Part shown: positions 8,329 through 17,308 of the stretch, piece after piece
How the letters are laid out: every line of letters begins with the position of its first letter
How positions within the stretch are numbered: position 1 is the stretch's first letter
Source of the DNA: Paenibacillus wynnii
Lineage (GTDB): Bacteria > Bacillota > Bacilli > Paenibacillales > Paenibacillaceae
Assembly: GCF_030812855.1 (NCBI RefSeq)
Contig: NZ_JAUSTK010000024.1
Span: 17,673 to 81,672 of the forward strand
Reading direction: 5' to 3'
Length of the DNA: 64,000 nucleotides
Made by a program: the position numbers and the translations under genes
Notes under the pieces: model-generated
Seen by the model: the letters and a program-made list of their open reading frames with translations, nothing else
What the model was told of the DNA's origin: nothing
Database searches by the model: none

Positions 8329-9297
8329 ATGAAACTTGGAGTATTTATGGTATTGTTTGGCGGACGCAAGCTGGAGGATGCATTGGATTATGTAGCTTCC
8401 AAAGGACTTAAAGCAGTTGAAATCGGCACTGGGGCGTATCCCGGTAATAGCCATTGCAATCCCCAGCTGCTGCTGGAGAATGAGACAGCACTGAAGGAAT
8501 TCAAACATGCGGTTGAATCCCGTGGACTGATGATCAGTGCGTTAAGCTGTCACGGCAATCCGTTGCATCCGCAAAAGGAGCTTGCCCGCAAGGATCACGA
8601 GGATTTCGTGAATACAGTTAAATTAGCGCAGAAACTTGGGGTACCTGTAGTAAATACGTTCTCCGGCTGCCCGGGTGATCACGAGAATGCTAAGTATCCG
8701 AACTGGCCTGTGGCTCCTTGGCCAAATGATTATCAAGAAATTCTTACTTGGCAGTGGGAGAATAAAGTTATTCCTTACTGGACCGAATGGGGAGCATTTG
8801 CGGCCCAGCATGATGTGAAGATTGGACTGGAGCTGCATGGCGGGTTCTCCGTTCACTCTCCGGCAACCTTGCTCCGTCTTAGAGAAGCAGCAGGCGAAGT
8901 CATTGGTGCCAATCTGGATCCAAGTCACATGTGGTGGCAAGGGATTGATCCTGTACAAGCAATTCATCTATTAGGTCGTAAAGGGGCAATTCACCACTTC
9001 CACGCGAAGGATACAGTCATTGATCCAATCAACGTGAATATGCATGGATTAACGGATATGCAGTCGTATGGAAAAATGCTTGATCGCGCTTGGCAGTTCC
9101 GTACTGTAGGTTATGGTCATGATATGAAGACTTGGGCTGACATCATGAGTGCTCTTCGTCTTGTAGGGTATGACTATGTAGTTAGTATTGAGCATGAAGA
9201 CGGATTGATGTCGGTAGAAGAAGGATTCTCCAAAGCCGTAGACAATCTTAGTCAAATTTTGATTGAAGAGCCGCTTGGCGAGATGTGGTGGGTTTAA
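8329..9297 (+). CDS. Sugar phosphate isomerase/epimerase, second paralog
   Basis: A 322-residue TIM-barrel protein related to IolE/xylose isomerase-like enzymes. Conserved metal-binding segments are GLELHGGF near residue 165, NLDPSHMWWQ near 200, HHFHAKD near 223 and VSIEHED near 285. GAGAGGAGA precedes the ATG. The larger insert around residues 115-150 (many Trp and Pro) separates it from the 255-residue paralog. It is the last gene of the unit and is followed by a terminator. Confidence 0.9.
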   Translation: MKLGVFMVLFGGRKLEDALDYVASKGLKAVEIGTGAYPGNSHCNPQLLLENETALKEFKHAVESRGLMISALSCHGNPLHPQKELARKDHEDFVNTVKLAQKLGVPVVNTFSGCPGDHENAKYPNWPVAPWPNDYQEILTWQWENKVIPYWTEWGAFAAQHDVKIGLELHGGFSVHSPATLLRLREAAGEVIGANLDPSHMWWQGIDPVQAIHLLGRKGAIHHFHAKDTVIDPINVNMHGLTDMQSYGKMLDRAWQFRTVGYGHDMKTWADIMSALRLVGYDYVVSIEHEDGLMSVEEGFSKAVDNLSQILIEEPLGEMWWV

Positions 9298-9320
9298 TTC
9301 TATAAAGGTGTAAAGGGTTA

Positions 9321-9364
9321 AAAAACTAGCCAGTCTCAGAATTACTGAAGACTGGCTAGTTTTT
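9321..9364 (+). terminator. Intrinsic terminator after the sugar operon
   Basis: A perfect 16-base stem (AAAAACTAGCCAGTCT / AGACTGGCTAGTTTTT) lies between convergent genes, so it probably acts in both directions. Confidence 0.92.
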
Positions 9365-9380
9365 GTTTTCATTCCGATCT

Positions 9381-10571
9381 CTAACGCAAATGTGGAATAC
9401 TCACTTTCGGATCTATGTCCGCGTCATAATCGATATCTTCGATCTCAAAGCCAAAGAGCTGGAAAAATTCGCGGCGGTAGCCTGAAAGATCGGTAAGCTC
9501 ATTAATATTGTCAGTAGACAACTCAGCCCACAGTCTTGTGACTTCCTCCTGTACATCGGGGCGCAATTCCCAATCATCTATCCGTATTCGCCCTTTGCTG
9601 TCTACCTTCGTTCCACCCGCAGTATATAAGTGCTCGGAGAACAGTCGATAGGCTTGTTCAATACAGCCTTCGTGAAGATCCTTTTGCTTCATCACCTTGT
9701 ATAAAGCGGAAATATACAGCGGAACTACGGGGATTGCTGAGCTGGATTGGGTCACTAGAGCCTTTGTTACCGCCACATATGCCCGGCCTCCGCGTGAAGC
9801 CAGCTGTTTGTTAATATGGTGGGCAGTTTTTTCAAGATGGTCTTTTGCCCGTCCAATGGTACCCTCACGATAAACGGGTTGAGTTATCTCTGAACCCATG
9901 TAAGAATAGGCTATGGTCACTGCATGATCGGCGAGCACGCCGGCTTGCTGAAGTTCATCGATCCACATTTGCCAGTCTTCTCCACCCATCACAGCTACAG
10001 TACCTGTAATTTCTTCTTCCTTAGCAGGATCAATCGACACCATGCTTACTTCTCCGGTATGAAAATTGACCGTTTTATTGGTATAAGTACTGTCTAGCGG
10101 TTTAAGTACTGAAGAAAAGGTTTCACCCGTCACAGGATGGATACGCCGACCGGATGCGACACTGTACACCACCAGATCAACCTGACCCAGTTCCTGACGT
10201 ATCAGTTCGATGGTTCTTTGCTTCGTCTCGTTAGAGAAGGCATCCCCCGTTACACTGAACGACAGCAAACCGGCGTCTTGCGCCAGCTTCTCGAATGCGG
10301 CAGAATTGTACCAACCGGCAGATGCCGTTCGATTCTCGCTGCTGGCGCTTTGGCGATATACACCTACAGTACTGGCACCTGCACCAAAGGCAGCCGTAAT
10401 TCTGGAAGCCAAACCGTATCCTGCAGAGGCGCCAATCACGAGAACCTTAGTAGGTCCCTTAATCTCAGGTTGGGCCTGTACATATACCACCTGCTGCTGT
10501 ACCTGACGGGCACAGCCCACAGGATGTGCGGTTGTACATATAAATCCGCGTGTTCTTGGCTTGATAATCAT
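9381..10571 (-). CDS. fabV: FabV-type trans-2-enoyl-ACP/CoA reductase
   Basis: A 396-residue NADH-dependent enoyl reductase of the FabV/Ter family, which performs the last reduction of fatty-acid elongation. The N-terminus MIIKPRTRGFICTTAHPVGC is diagnostic, so ATG at 10571 is chosen although the frame stays open upstream to 10655. The cofactor loop GASAGYGLASR starts at residue 47, and the catalytic Tyr234-x8-Lys243 spacing is the FabV one. FabV enzymes are typically triclosan-tolerant. Transcribed alone, converging on the sugar operon. Confidence 0.95.
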   Translation of the reverse strand: MIIKPRTRGFICTTAHPVGCARQVQQQVVYVQAQPEIKGPTKVLVIGASAGYGLASRITAAFGAGASTVGVYRQSASSENRTASAGWYNSAAFEKLAQDAGLLSFSVTGDAFSNETKQRTIELIRQELGQVDLVVYSVASGRRIHPVTGETFSSVLKPLDSTYTNKTVNFHTGEVSMVSIDPAKEEEITGTVAVMGGEDWQMWIDELQQAGVLADHAVTIAYSYMGSEITQPVYREGTIGRAKDHLEKTAHHINKQLASRGGRAYVAVTKALVTQSSSAIPVVPLYISALYKVMKQKDLHEGCIEQAYRLFSEHLYTAGGTKVDSKGRIRIDDWELRPDVQEEVTRLWAELSTDNINELTDLSGYRREFFQLFGFEIEDIDYDADIDPKVSIPHLR

Positions 10572-10710
10572 GGAGTTAGATTCCTCGCTTCCTAATGAAT
10601 AATCCGTACAGCCAATAACAGTGACTCCTCCTATTCTAACCATTCTCGGCTCCAAGGAGAAGTATTGTTTAAAATTATTAATAAATTTCGAATGGGGTGT
10701 TAGTTTATTT

Positions 10711-11673
10711 ATGGAAAGTCAGACAAAAACCAAAATTTCAGATCAGCAGCAGGAACTGTTAGTCAGAACTACTTTTGGAGATCAGATAGGGATTAAGGAA
10801 AGTAAGGAATTAACAGGGGGTTATTTTAATGCAGCATACAAGCTCCTTTTGTCGGATGGAAGGTCAACGATTCTGAAGGTAGCTCCAACGCAAGAAATTC
10901 AAACATTAAGCTATGAGCATAATATTATGGTTTCAGAAGTCGATGCACTGCGGTTAATGAAGTCTAAAGGAACCGTACCCGTTCCTGAAGTATATGCCTT
11001 TGACAATAGCCGCAAAGTGTTTCCTTGTGACTATTTTTTCATGGAGGTTATTGATGGTCAGCCTTACGATGAAGTGAAAGCTGCACTAACACCTGAGGAA
11101 AAAGGAATGATTGAATTCGAGCTTGGACAGTATAATCGTATGATTAACGAGATCCAAGGATCGGAATTCGGTTTATTTAACGGCTTCGTGCACAGTTCGC
11201 AAGGTTCGTGGAGAGAGGTATTCATGACCTTAATGAATAACCTGCTGAATGATGCCCGACATTTTGGAGCGCCAATGCCGATTTCCTATGAAACTCTAGA
11301 ATCAAAATTAGCGGAACAATTTCATGTATTGGATGAGGTCACAGAACCTCGGCTTGTTCATTGGGATCTTTGGGATGGGAATGTATTTGTACGTGAGGGT
11401 AGAATTGTAGCGTTAATTGATTGGGAGCGGACGTTGTGGGGCGATCCTTTAATGGAATATTATTTCCGGTATATTGAGAATTCAGAATCTTTCTACAAGG
11501 GGTATGGCAGCAGATTTGACAGTCCTAACGAACGTGCCCGGAAAAAGCTGTATGACCTCTATATCGATCTTATATATTTCATTGAGTGTTTTTCCCGCAA
11601 GTATGAGAGTGAAGGGCATATCCAATGGGCGCATGATAATTTACTGCAAGGTTGGGCAAGATTTACAGAATAA
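10711..11673 (+). CDS. Aminoglycoside phosphotransferase (APH)-fold kinase
   Basis: About 320 residues with a kinase-like fold: N-lobe GGYFNAAYKL then lysine in STILKVAP, the Brenner-type catalytic motif LVHWDLWDGN near residue 220 and the magnesium-binding IDWERTLWGDP near 242. The family phosphorylates small molecules such as aminoglycosides, choline, fructosamines or homoserine. The substrate is not deducible here. ATG at 10711 was chosen because the in-frame upstream start at 10621 would overlap the divergent fabV leader. Confidence 0.82.
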   Translation: MESQTKTKISDQQQELLVRTTFGDQIGIKESKELTGGYFNAAYKLLLSDGRSTILKVAPTQEIQTLSYEHNIMVSEVDALRLMKSKGTVPVPEVYAFDNSRKVFPCDYFFMEVIDGQPYDEVKAALTPEEKGMIEFELGQYNRMINEIQGSEFGLFNGFVHSSQGSWREVFMTLMNNLLNDARHFGAPMPISYETLESKLAEQFHVLDEVTEPRLVHWDLWDGNVFVREGRIVALIDWERTLWGDPLMEYYFRYIENSESFYKGYGSRFDSPNERARKKLYDLYIDLIYFIECFSRKYESEGHIQWAHDNLLQGWARFTE

Positions 11674-11685
11674 TTCAGAAACATC

Positions 11686-11715
11686 TTGACTCCACCCTAA
11701 TAATCTAGCTAAAAT
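11686..11715 (+). promoter_or_regulatory. Sigma-A-type promoter of the oppD-like gene
   Basis: TTGACT at 11686-11691 and TAAAAT at 11710-11715 with an 18-base spacer. The Fur box lies about 20 bases downstream of the -10. Confidence 0.6.
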
Positions 11716-11736
11716 TAACCCTGTGGTTATTAATAA

Positions 11737-11751
11737 TGATAATCATTATCA
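11737..11751 (+). promoter_or_regulatory. Fur box (exact 7-1-7 consensus)
   Basis: TGATAATCATTATCA matches the Bacillus Fur consensus TGATAATNATTATCA at every position, and the palindrome extends outward (AATAATGATAATCATTATC). It lies between the promoter and the start of the oppD-like gene, a position suited to repression by iron-loaded Fur. Confidence 0.92.
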
Positions 11752-11782
11752 TAAATACAGTGAGAATTGAGAGGGTGAAGGG

Positions 11783-12847
11783 ATGGAGCACCTTTTAGAG
11801 GTAAAGGATTTAGCAATTTCTTTCAAAATACGTGGCGGGGAAGTTCAAGCCATCCGCGGGGTCAGCTTTCATGTAGATAAGGGTGAGACCTTAGCTATTG
11901 TAGGCGAATCCGGCTCTGGTAAAAGTGTAACCTCGCAGGCGATCATGAAGTTGATTCCAACGCCGCAAGGTCAATATAAACGTGGGCAAATTCTTTTTGA
12001 CGGACAGGATTTGATTAGTAAGACGGATAAACAAATGCAAAAGATTCGCGGTAAAGAGATCGGTATGATTTTTCAGGATCCCATGACATCACTAAATCCG
12101 ATGATGAAGGTCGGTAGACAGATTACGGAGGTTCTTTTCAAACACGAGAAAATTTCTAATGACGACGCGGTCAAACGGGGGATTGAATTATTGAACCTGG
12201 TAGGCATTCCTTCTCCGGAAAAAAGGTTCCACCAATATCCACATGAGTTCAGTGGAGGGATGCGCCAACGGGTGGTTATCGCCATGGCCTTGGCTGCCAA
12301 TCCTAAGCTGCTGATTGCAGATGAACCGACTACTGCACTAGATGTAACCATACAGGCGCAAATTCTGGATTTAATGAAGGAACTACAGAAAAAAATAGAT
12401 ACGGCGATTATTTTTATCACTCATGATCTGGGTGTTGTGGCACGAATGGCGGATCGGGTAGCGGTTATGTATGCCGGGCAGATTGTTGAAATGGGTACTG
12501 CGGAAGAGATTTTCTATGATCCAAGGCATCCTTACACTTGGGGGCTACTAGCTTCAATGCCCAGCTTGGAGAGCAAAGGAACTTTGCTGACTGCTATACC
12601 AGGTACACCGCCGGACTTAATCAGACCGCCGGTTGGAGATGCTTTTGCGATACGGAGCACCTACGCTTTGGAGATAGATCACAAGCAGGAGCCTCCTGTG
12701 TACAAGGTTTCCAATACACATCTAGTAAAGTCATGGTTGCTGCATCCGTATGCACCAGCTGTAGAACCGCCTGAAGTAGTTATGAACAAGCGGAGGGTTC
12801 TGAAAGGTGTATATGATGAGCCGATATTAGTAGAGAACGGGGAGTAG
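11783..12847 (+). CDS. OppD/DppD-type ABC transporter ATPase, orphan, Fur-controlled
   Basis: A 354-residue peptide/metal-chelate type ATPase. It has Walker A GESGSGKS near residue 38, FSGGMRQRVVIAMAL near 158, Walker B LLIADEP near 177 and the OppD C-terminal extension. That extension reads GDAFAIRSTYALEID, so the Cys residues of the GCPF-RC-C motif of many family members are absent, as in other Firmicute OppD proteins. No permease, binding protein or OppF lies next to it. It has its own promoter and an exact Fur box, so an iron-linked uptake role sharing permeases encoded elsewhere is likely. Confidence 0.9.
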   Translation: MEHLLEVKDLAISFKIRGGEVQAIRGVSFHVDKGETLAIVGESGSGKSVTSQAIMKLIPTPQGQYKRGQILFDGQDLISKTDKQMQKIRGKEIGMIFQDPMTSLNPMMKVGRQITEVLFKHEKISNDDAVKRGIELLNLVGIPSPEKRFHQYPHEFSGGMRQRVVIAMALAANPKLLIADEPTTALDVTIQAQILDLMKELQKKIDTAIIFITHDLGVVARMADRVAVMYAGQIVEMGTAEEIFYDPRHPYTWGLLASMPSLESKGTLLTAIPGTPPDLIRPPVGDAFAIRSTYALEIDHKQEPPVYKVSNTHLVKSWLLHPYAPAVEPPEVVMNKRRVLKGVYDEPILVENGE

Positions 12848-12868
12848 TAAAAAGTAAGAAGCTTATTA

Positions 12869-12905
12869 GGCGTCAGGTTGCTTCATGCAGCTTGGCGTTT
12901 TTTTG
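12869..12905 (+). terminator. Intrinsic terminator after the oppD-like gene
   Basis: GGCGTCAGGTTGC pairs, with a few G-U pairs, to GCAGCTTGGCGT, followed by seven T residues. Confidence 0.75.
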
Positions 12906-13017
12906 GTCATTATAGTTTATATAAACGTAAATAGAATCATATATATTTAAATAAAACCATTGACTATTTCCAGCTTACGCACCAAAATGTAAGGGTATAC
13001 ATATAGGGGGTAGAGCG

Positions 13018-14463
13018 ATGAGAAGACGAACATTGACCTTATTCATTTCCGTATCTTTATTAGCAGCCTGCAGCAGCACTGACAATAATGTTTCAGCACC
13101 ACCGGTTTATGAGAATGTTTCGGTTCATGATCCTTCCGTAATCAAAGTGGACGATACCTATTATGTTTTCGGTTCCCACCTGGCCTCCGCCAAATCACAG
13201 GATCTAATGTCTTGGACACAAATATCTGCAGGAGTGACTGATAGTAATCCGCTGATCCCTAATGTAACTGAAGAATTAAGGGAGACGTTAACTTGGGCGA
13301 AGTCAAAGACACTTTGGGCGCCGGACGTCATACAGCTGGCAGACGGCAAGTACTACATGTATTATGATGCCTGTAAAGGCGATTCTCCGCTCTCAGCACT
13401 GGGAATTGCCGTGTCGGATCAGATCGAGGGACCTTATAAGAATTTAGGTGTTATTCTAAAGTCAGGGATGACCAGTGCGGGAAGCGACGGTGAAATCTAT
13501 GATTCTACCCAGAAGCCCAATGTGGTGGATCCCGATGTTTTCTTCGATAAGGACGGTAAGTTATGGATGGTCTATGGTTCTTATTCTGGAGGCATCTTTA
13601 TTCTGGAAATGGATACGAAGACAGGCTTCCCACTACCCGACCAAGGTTACGGTAAAAAACTTCTGGGTGCTAATCATGCTCGGATTGAAGGTCCATATAT
13701 GTTGTATAGTCCTGAAACGAATTACTATTATCTATTTCTCTCCTATGGCGGTCTTACCGCAAATGGCGGTTATAACATCCGTGTGGCACGTTCCAAATCA
13801 CCGGACGGACCGTTTACCGATTCTCAAGATCAAAATATGATAGAGGCGCAGGGAACTGCTGGTGTTCTTTTTGATGATCCAGCTTACTCTCCATATGGGG
13901 TAAAGTTAATGGGTAACTTCGAATTCCAGAATTCGGAGGGGGAACCCGTAGGTAGCGGGGTTGCAGGGGGTTATGTCTCACCAGGTCATAATTCGGCTTA
14001 CTATGATAAAAAAACAGGCAAGTATTATCTTATTTTTCATACCCGTTTCCCGAAACAAGGAGAGGCGTATGAAGTAAGAGTGCATCAGATGTTTATGAAC
14101 GCAGACGGTTGGCCGGTAGTTGCCCCACACCGCTATGGCGGAGAATCTATTGGCAAATATAGCAGCAAGGATGTAATCGGTGAATACAAATACATCAACC
14201 ATAATAAAGACATCTCAGCTGATATTGTCCAATCGGAACTGATTGAGCTGGCTGAAGATGGTACGATATCAGGAGCGGTAACAGGAACTTGGGAGCTTAC
14301 AGAGAAACATAATGTGTTGTTAACCATTGACGGAGCGGCGTATAAAGGTGTGTTTCTGAAAGAGTGGAATGAAGGAACGGGTACTCAGGTGATGACATTC
14401 ACCGCAACCTCCAGGGAAGGCATTTCAATCTGGGGAAGCCATGTTTCCGGCGAAAAGAAATAG
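13018..14463 (+). CDS. GH43 arabinan endo-1,5-alpha-L-arabinanase, lipoprotein
   Basis: A 481-residue secreted lipoprotein: signal peptide with lipobox LLAAC (Cys17). A five-bladed beta-propeller GH43 domain follows. It shows the catalytic Asp in VHDPSVIK, the pKa-modulating Asp in VVDPDVFF and the acid Glu in RIEGPYMLY. The C-terminal domain (after residue 390) resembles the arabinanase beta-barrel domain. It would cut alpha-1,5-arabinan of plant cell walls at the cell surface. The ATG follows AGGGGGTAG. A possible promoter is TTGACT at 12960 with a poor CAAAAT -10. No arabinose operon is attached. Confidence 0.9.
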   Translation: MRRRTLTLFISVSLLAACSSTDNNVSAPPVYENVSVHDPSVIKVDDTYYVFGSHLASAKSQDLMSWTQISAGVTDSNPLIPNVTEELRETLTWAKSKTLWAPDVIQLADGKYYMYYDACKGDSPLSALGIAVSDQIEGPYKNLGVILKSGMTSAGSDGEIYDSTQKPNVVDPDVFFDKDGKLWMVYGSYSGGIFILEMDTKTGFPLPDQGYGKKLLGANHARIEGPYMLYSPETNYYYLFLSYGGLTANGGYNIRVARSKSPDGPFTDSQDQNMIEAQGTAGVLFDDPAYSPYGVKLMGNFEFQNSEGEPVGSGVAGGYVSPGHNSAYYDKKTGKYYLIFHTRFPKQGEAYEVRVHQMFMNADGWPVVAPHRYGGESIGKYSSKDVIGEYKYINHNKDISADIVQSELIELAEDGTISGAVTGTWELTEKHNVLLTIDGAAYKGVFLKEWNEGTGTQVMTFTATSREGISIWGSHVSGEKK

Positions 14464-14470
14464 ACAACAC

Positions 14471-14939
14471 CAAAATCAGTACTTGATGTAACATCGTGTG
14501 TGAGAAAAAAGTGATTTAAGCGATACGGACTACAGAGCCCTTATTGTCGTGAAAATGACTAAAATAAAAGCAGAAACGGACTGTGACGGGAAGGACAGAA
14601 AGCCGTTATATCCTAATAGAGGGATTTTCCCCCTCTATTTCTGTACCCGGCACCCCGTTTGGGTAATTAGAAGGGATTTCGCCCGCTAATTTTGAGGATT
14701 TACCTCGTTGGGGCGGCATGGCTAAGATTAGAGGGATATTTTCCCTTTCACCTCAAAATAAAGTCGTTTCGGTCGGTATTAGCGGGCATTTTCCCCTCTA
14801 ATTCGCCGAAGGACTGGTTCGCAACCCCAAATCGGCTACTGTAAGGCGTAATTCCCCAAACCCGGTGAGCATCAGGCGAAGTTAGATCGAAATCGTCCCC
14901 GGTACAGTGAAGCAAACGGAAAGTCTAGCACTGATTTTG
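14471..14939. repeat. MITE-like non-coding element with terminal inverted repeats and internal palindromes
   Basis: No plausible gene lies between 14464 and 14979. Ends 14471-14486 (CAAAATCAGTACTTGA) and 14924-14939 are inverted repeats matching at 14 of 16 positions. Inside are four related palindromes of the form TTAGNGGGNATTTTCCCNCTAA: 14615-14639, 14665-14691, 14724-14750 (weakest) and 14778-14802. No target-site duplication was found. The layout resembles a miniature inverted-repeat element or a composite of REP-like hairpins. Confidence 0.6.
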
Positions 14940-14979
14940 AGAAAGAGCCGTTTTAAGTATAAACTATTTATATTTCTTC

Positions 14980-16218
14980 TTAACCCACATACTTTCGTAT
15001 CACTATAACCGCATTGTGCCCGCCAAATCCAAAGGAATTAGACATCCCTATGTTGAGCACAGCTTTACGTGCGGTATTGGGTACATAATCTAAATCACAG
15101 ATGGGGTCGGGTTCTTCCTGATTAATGGTCGGAGGGATGATGCCTTCCTGTAGGCTTTTGACCAATGCTATAGCTTCCAACCCCCCGGCTGCACCAAGGG
15201 CGTGGCCCGTCATGGATTTATTAGCAGTAATGGGTACCTTATATGCATCTTCCCCGAATAACCTCTTTATAGCCTTAGTCTCAGAGTGGTCACCCACTAC
15301 GGTGCTTGTAGCATGTGCGCTAATGACATCTACATCCTTAGGTTCGATTCTGGCCTCGCGAACAGCCAGCTTCATGGCTTGGTAGGCTCCTAGGCCTTCC
15401 GGGTGAGTTGCGACCATATGATAAGCATCGGAGCTGGCTCCATAGCCAATCACTTCCCCTTGAATGTGAGCATTTCTTCGCTGCGCATGGGAAAGGGATT
15501 CCAATATCACGATTCCCCCGCCTTCACCAATCACAAAACCATCACGATTCCCGTCAAAAGGACGGCTGGCTCTACCCGGTTCATCATTTCGGGTGGATAA
15601 GGAGGTCGCATTGCCGAAGCTGGCTAATGAGATTTCAGTAACTGCCGCTTCAGATCCTCCGGCAATTACGATATCCGCTCCACCGTAACGAATCAGTCGA
15701 TAGGCTTCACCAATTGAGGTATTGCCGATAGAGCAAGCTGTTACCGGAGACATTGTCGGCCCTAGTGCCCCAAGCTTGATACTGATCATAGCCGCAGCCA
15801 TATTGGAGATCATCATCGGAATTAAGGTCGGACTTACTCTATCCGGTCCCCGTTCTTTTAGAATTGTTCCTTGATCCATCAAGGTTTGGATTCCCCCGAC
15901 ACCGGAGCCCACATATACACCCAACCGTTCCCGGTCAATCTTGTCCAGATTAAGCCCGGAATCCTTCCATGCGTCCTCAGCGGCTGCAAGTGCAAACTGG
16001 CTGAACCGATCCATACGCCGTGCTTCCTTGCGGCCAAATCTGGCTTCAGGATCAAAGTCGTGAACGACACCGGCAATTTTGGTCTTAAAGCCTGAGGTAT
16101 CAAAGGAAGTGATGGGAGAAATCCCAGATTCACCTTTACGCAGACGATCCCAGAATTGTTCAACTGAATTCCCTAAGGGTGATATTAAGCCCATCCCAGT
16201 GATGACTACCCGTTCCAT
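14980..16218 (-). CDS. fabF: Beta-ketoacyl-ACP synthase II, FabF-like paralog
   Basis: A 412-residue thiolase-fold condensing enzyme that extends acyl chains. The catalytic triad is visible: Cys in VTACSIGNTS near residue 163, His in ISAHATSTVVGDHSETKA near 304 and His in KSMTGHALGAAGG near 340. The nucleophile context ACSIGN differs from the usual ACATG, and the gene is not in a fab cluster, so it is probably an accessory copy with altered acyl or regulatory specificity. AGGAGGC precedes ATG at 16218. Divergent from an MmyB-type regulator. Confidence 0.9.
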   Translation of the reverse strand: MERVVITGMGLISPLGNSVEQFWDRLRKGESGISPITSFDTSGFKTKIAGVVHDFDPEARFGRKEARRMDRFSQFALAAAEDAWKDSGLNLDKIDRERLGVYVGSGVGGIQTLMDQGTILKERGPDRVSPTLIPMMISNMAAAMISIKLGALGPTMSPVTACSIGNTSIGEAYRLIRYGGADIVIAGGSEAAVTEISLASFGNATSLSTRNDEPGRASRPFDGNRDGFVIGEGGGIVILESLSHAQRRNAHIQGEVIGYGASSDAYHMVATHPEGLGAYQAMKLAVREARIEPKDVDVISAHATSTVVGDHSETKAIKRLFGEDAYKVPITANKSMTGHALGAAGGLEAIALVKSLQEGIIPPTINQEEPDPICDLDYVPNTARKAVLNIGMSNSFGFGGHNAVIVIRKYVG

Positions 16219-16284
16219 ATAAGTGCCTCCTCAAACGATCTAAATATGTGTTAATACCTGTATTTTTCCACTTTATTTATCCTA

Positions 16285-16321
16285 TTACAAGTTGTAGTTT
16301 ATCCTAGTATAATTAATACTA
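16285..16321 (+). promoter_or_regulatory. Promoter with overlapping palindromic operator between fabF and the MmyB-type gene
   Basis: TTACAA at 16285-16290, a 17-base spacer and TATAAT at 16308-16313 form a good promoter for the rightward regulator gene. The palindrome TAGTAT-AATTA-ATACTA (16305-16321) covers the -10. Autoregulation, and possibly control of fabF, is inferred. Confidence 0.65.
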
Positions 16322-16360
16322 CAGTAAGACAACACACTGAAAGTCACGGGGGATTACGAT

Positions 16361-17206
16361 ATGTCTAATCAGACAAGACTTCAAGCGTTATCGAATTTCT
16401 TAAAAGCACGCCGTGCGGCTATATCACCAGCATCCGTGGGACTGCCGGAAGGTACGCGCAGACGAACTCCAGGCTTAAGAAGGGAAGAGGTAGCCCAGCT
16501 CGCGGGGGTCAGCAGTACTTGGTATACATGGCTGGAGCAGGGACGGGATATTAAAGTATCTTCATCGGTTCTCGATTGTATCGCTGCAGCCTTGCAACTC
16601 ACAAAGGATGAGCGGAAGTATCTTTTTGCATTGGCGCTGGAAACCGGACCTGAGAATGAACCGTTTCGACAGGAGCAATTCTCTGAGATTAGTCCTTCAC
16701 TGCAAAAAATATTAAAAGAGCTTAAATATTGTCCCACTCTTATATCGGACCGACGCTGCGGCATTGTGGGGTGGAATGAGGCAGCGGCCCATGTCTTCCT
16801 CGATTTTGCTCAACTGCCCGCAGAGGAACGCAATATGATCCGCTTATTGTTTGTACGTAAGGAATTTCAACGCCTGGCTGTAAACTGGGAGCAATTCGTC
16901 AGAGGCTATTTATCTATTTTCCGGGCATATTACGGGCAATATGTAGAGGATCGCTGGTACGACGATTTTATTGCGGAAATGAAAGAGGTACATCCATCTT
17001 TTAATGACCTGTGGGAGCAAAGCCGGGTCAGCTCTGCTCCGGATGTGGTGCTGGAATTCAGACATTCAAAAGCGGGGAAAATGCTGTTCCACCTAACCTC
17101 ATTACAGGTTCAAGGCAGTTCGGATTTACGCTGCAGTATTTATACTCCAGCCGGTGATTCGAACACTGAATCTAAGCTAAAACTGCTTATGGAGCAGAAT
17201 ACGTAA
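16361..17206 (+). CDS. MmyB-type helix-turn-helix regulator
   Basis: A 281-residue regulator. It has an N-terminal XRE-type HTH preceded by the arginine-rich RRRTPGLRREEVAQLAGVS motif, and a C-terminal MmyB-like ligand domain (about 105-270) with ISDRRCGIVGWNEAA and late DVVLEFRHSKAGKMLFHLTSLQV segments. A structure of a family member contained a fatty acid, which fits the divergent ketoacyl synthase here. Such proteins often repress the divergently transcribed neighbour. Start ATG follows GGGGGATTAC. Confidence 0.85.
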   Translation: MSNQTRLQALSNFLKARRAAISPASVGLPEGTRRRTPGLRREEVAQLAGVSSTWYTWLEQGRDIKVSSSVLDCIAAALQLTKDERKYLFALALETGPENEPFRQEQFSEISPSLQKILKELKYCPTLISDRRCGIVGWNEAAAHVFLDFAQLPAEERNMIRLLFVRKEFQRLAVNWEQFVRGYLSIFRAYYGQYVEDRWYDDFIAEMKEVHPSFNDLWEQSRVSSAPDVVLEFRHSKAGKMLFHLTSLQVQGSSDLRCSIYTPAGDSNTESKLKLLMEQNT

Positions 17207-17308
17207 GTCTAGCATTCAATAATTGTGTGTCTTCATTAATCCCTATGTCCAAGCATCTGTTCTAACGTCTCATAGAATAGAGTATCAACACAAAAGGAGA
17301 TGAAACAT

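Noticed and set aside
14581..14810. Internal palindromes of the non-coding element considered as a CRISPR array
   Set aside because: Only four diverged palindromes with irregular spacing, no constant repeat and no cas genes.
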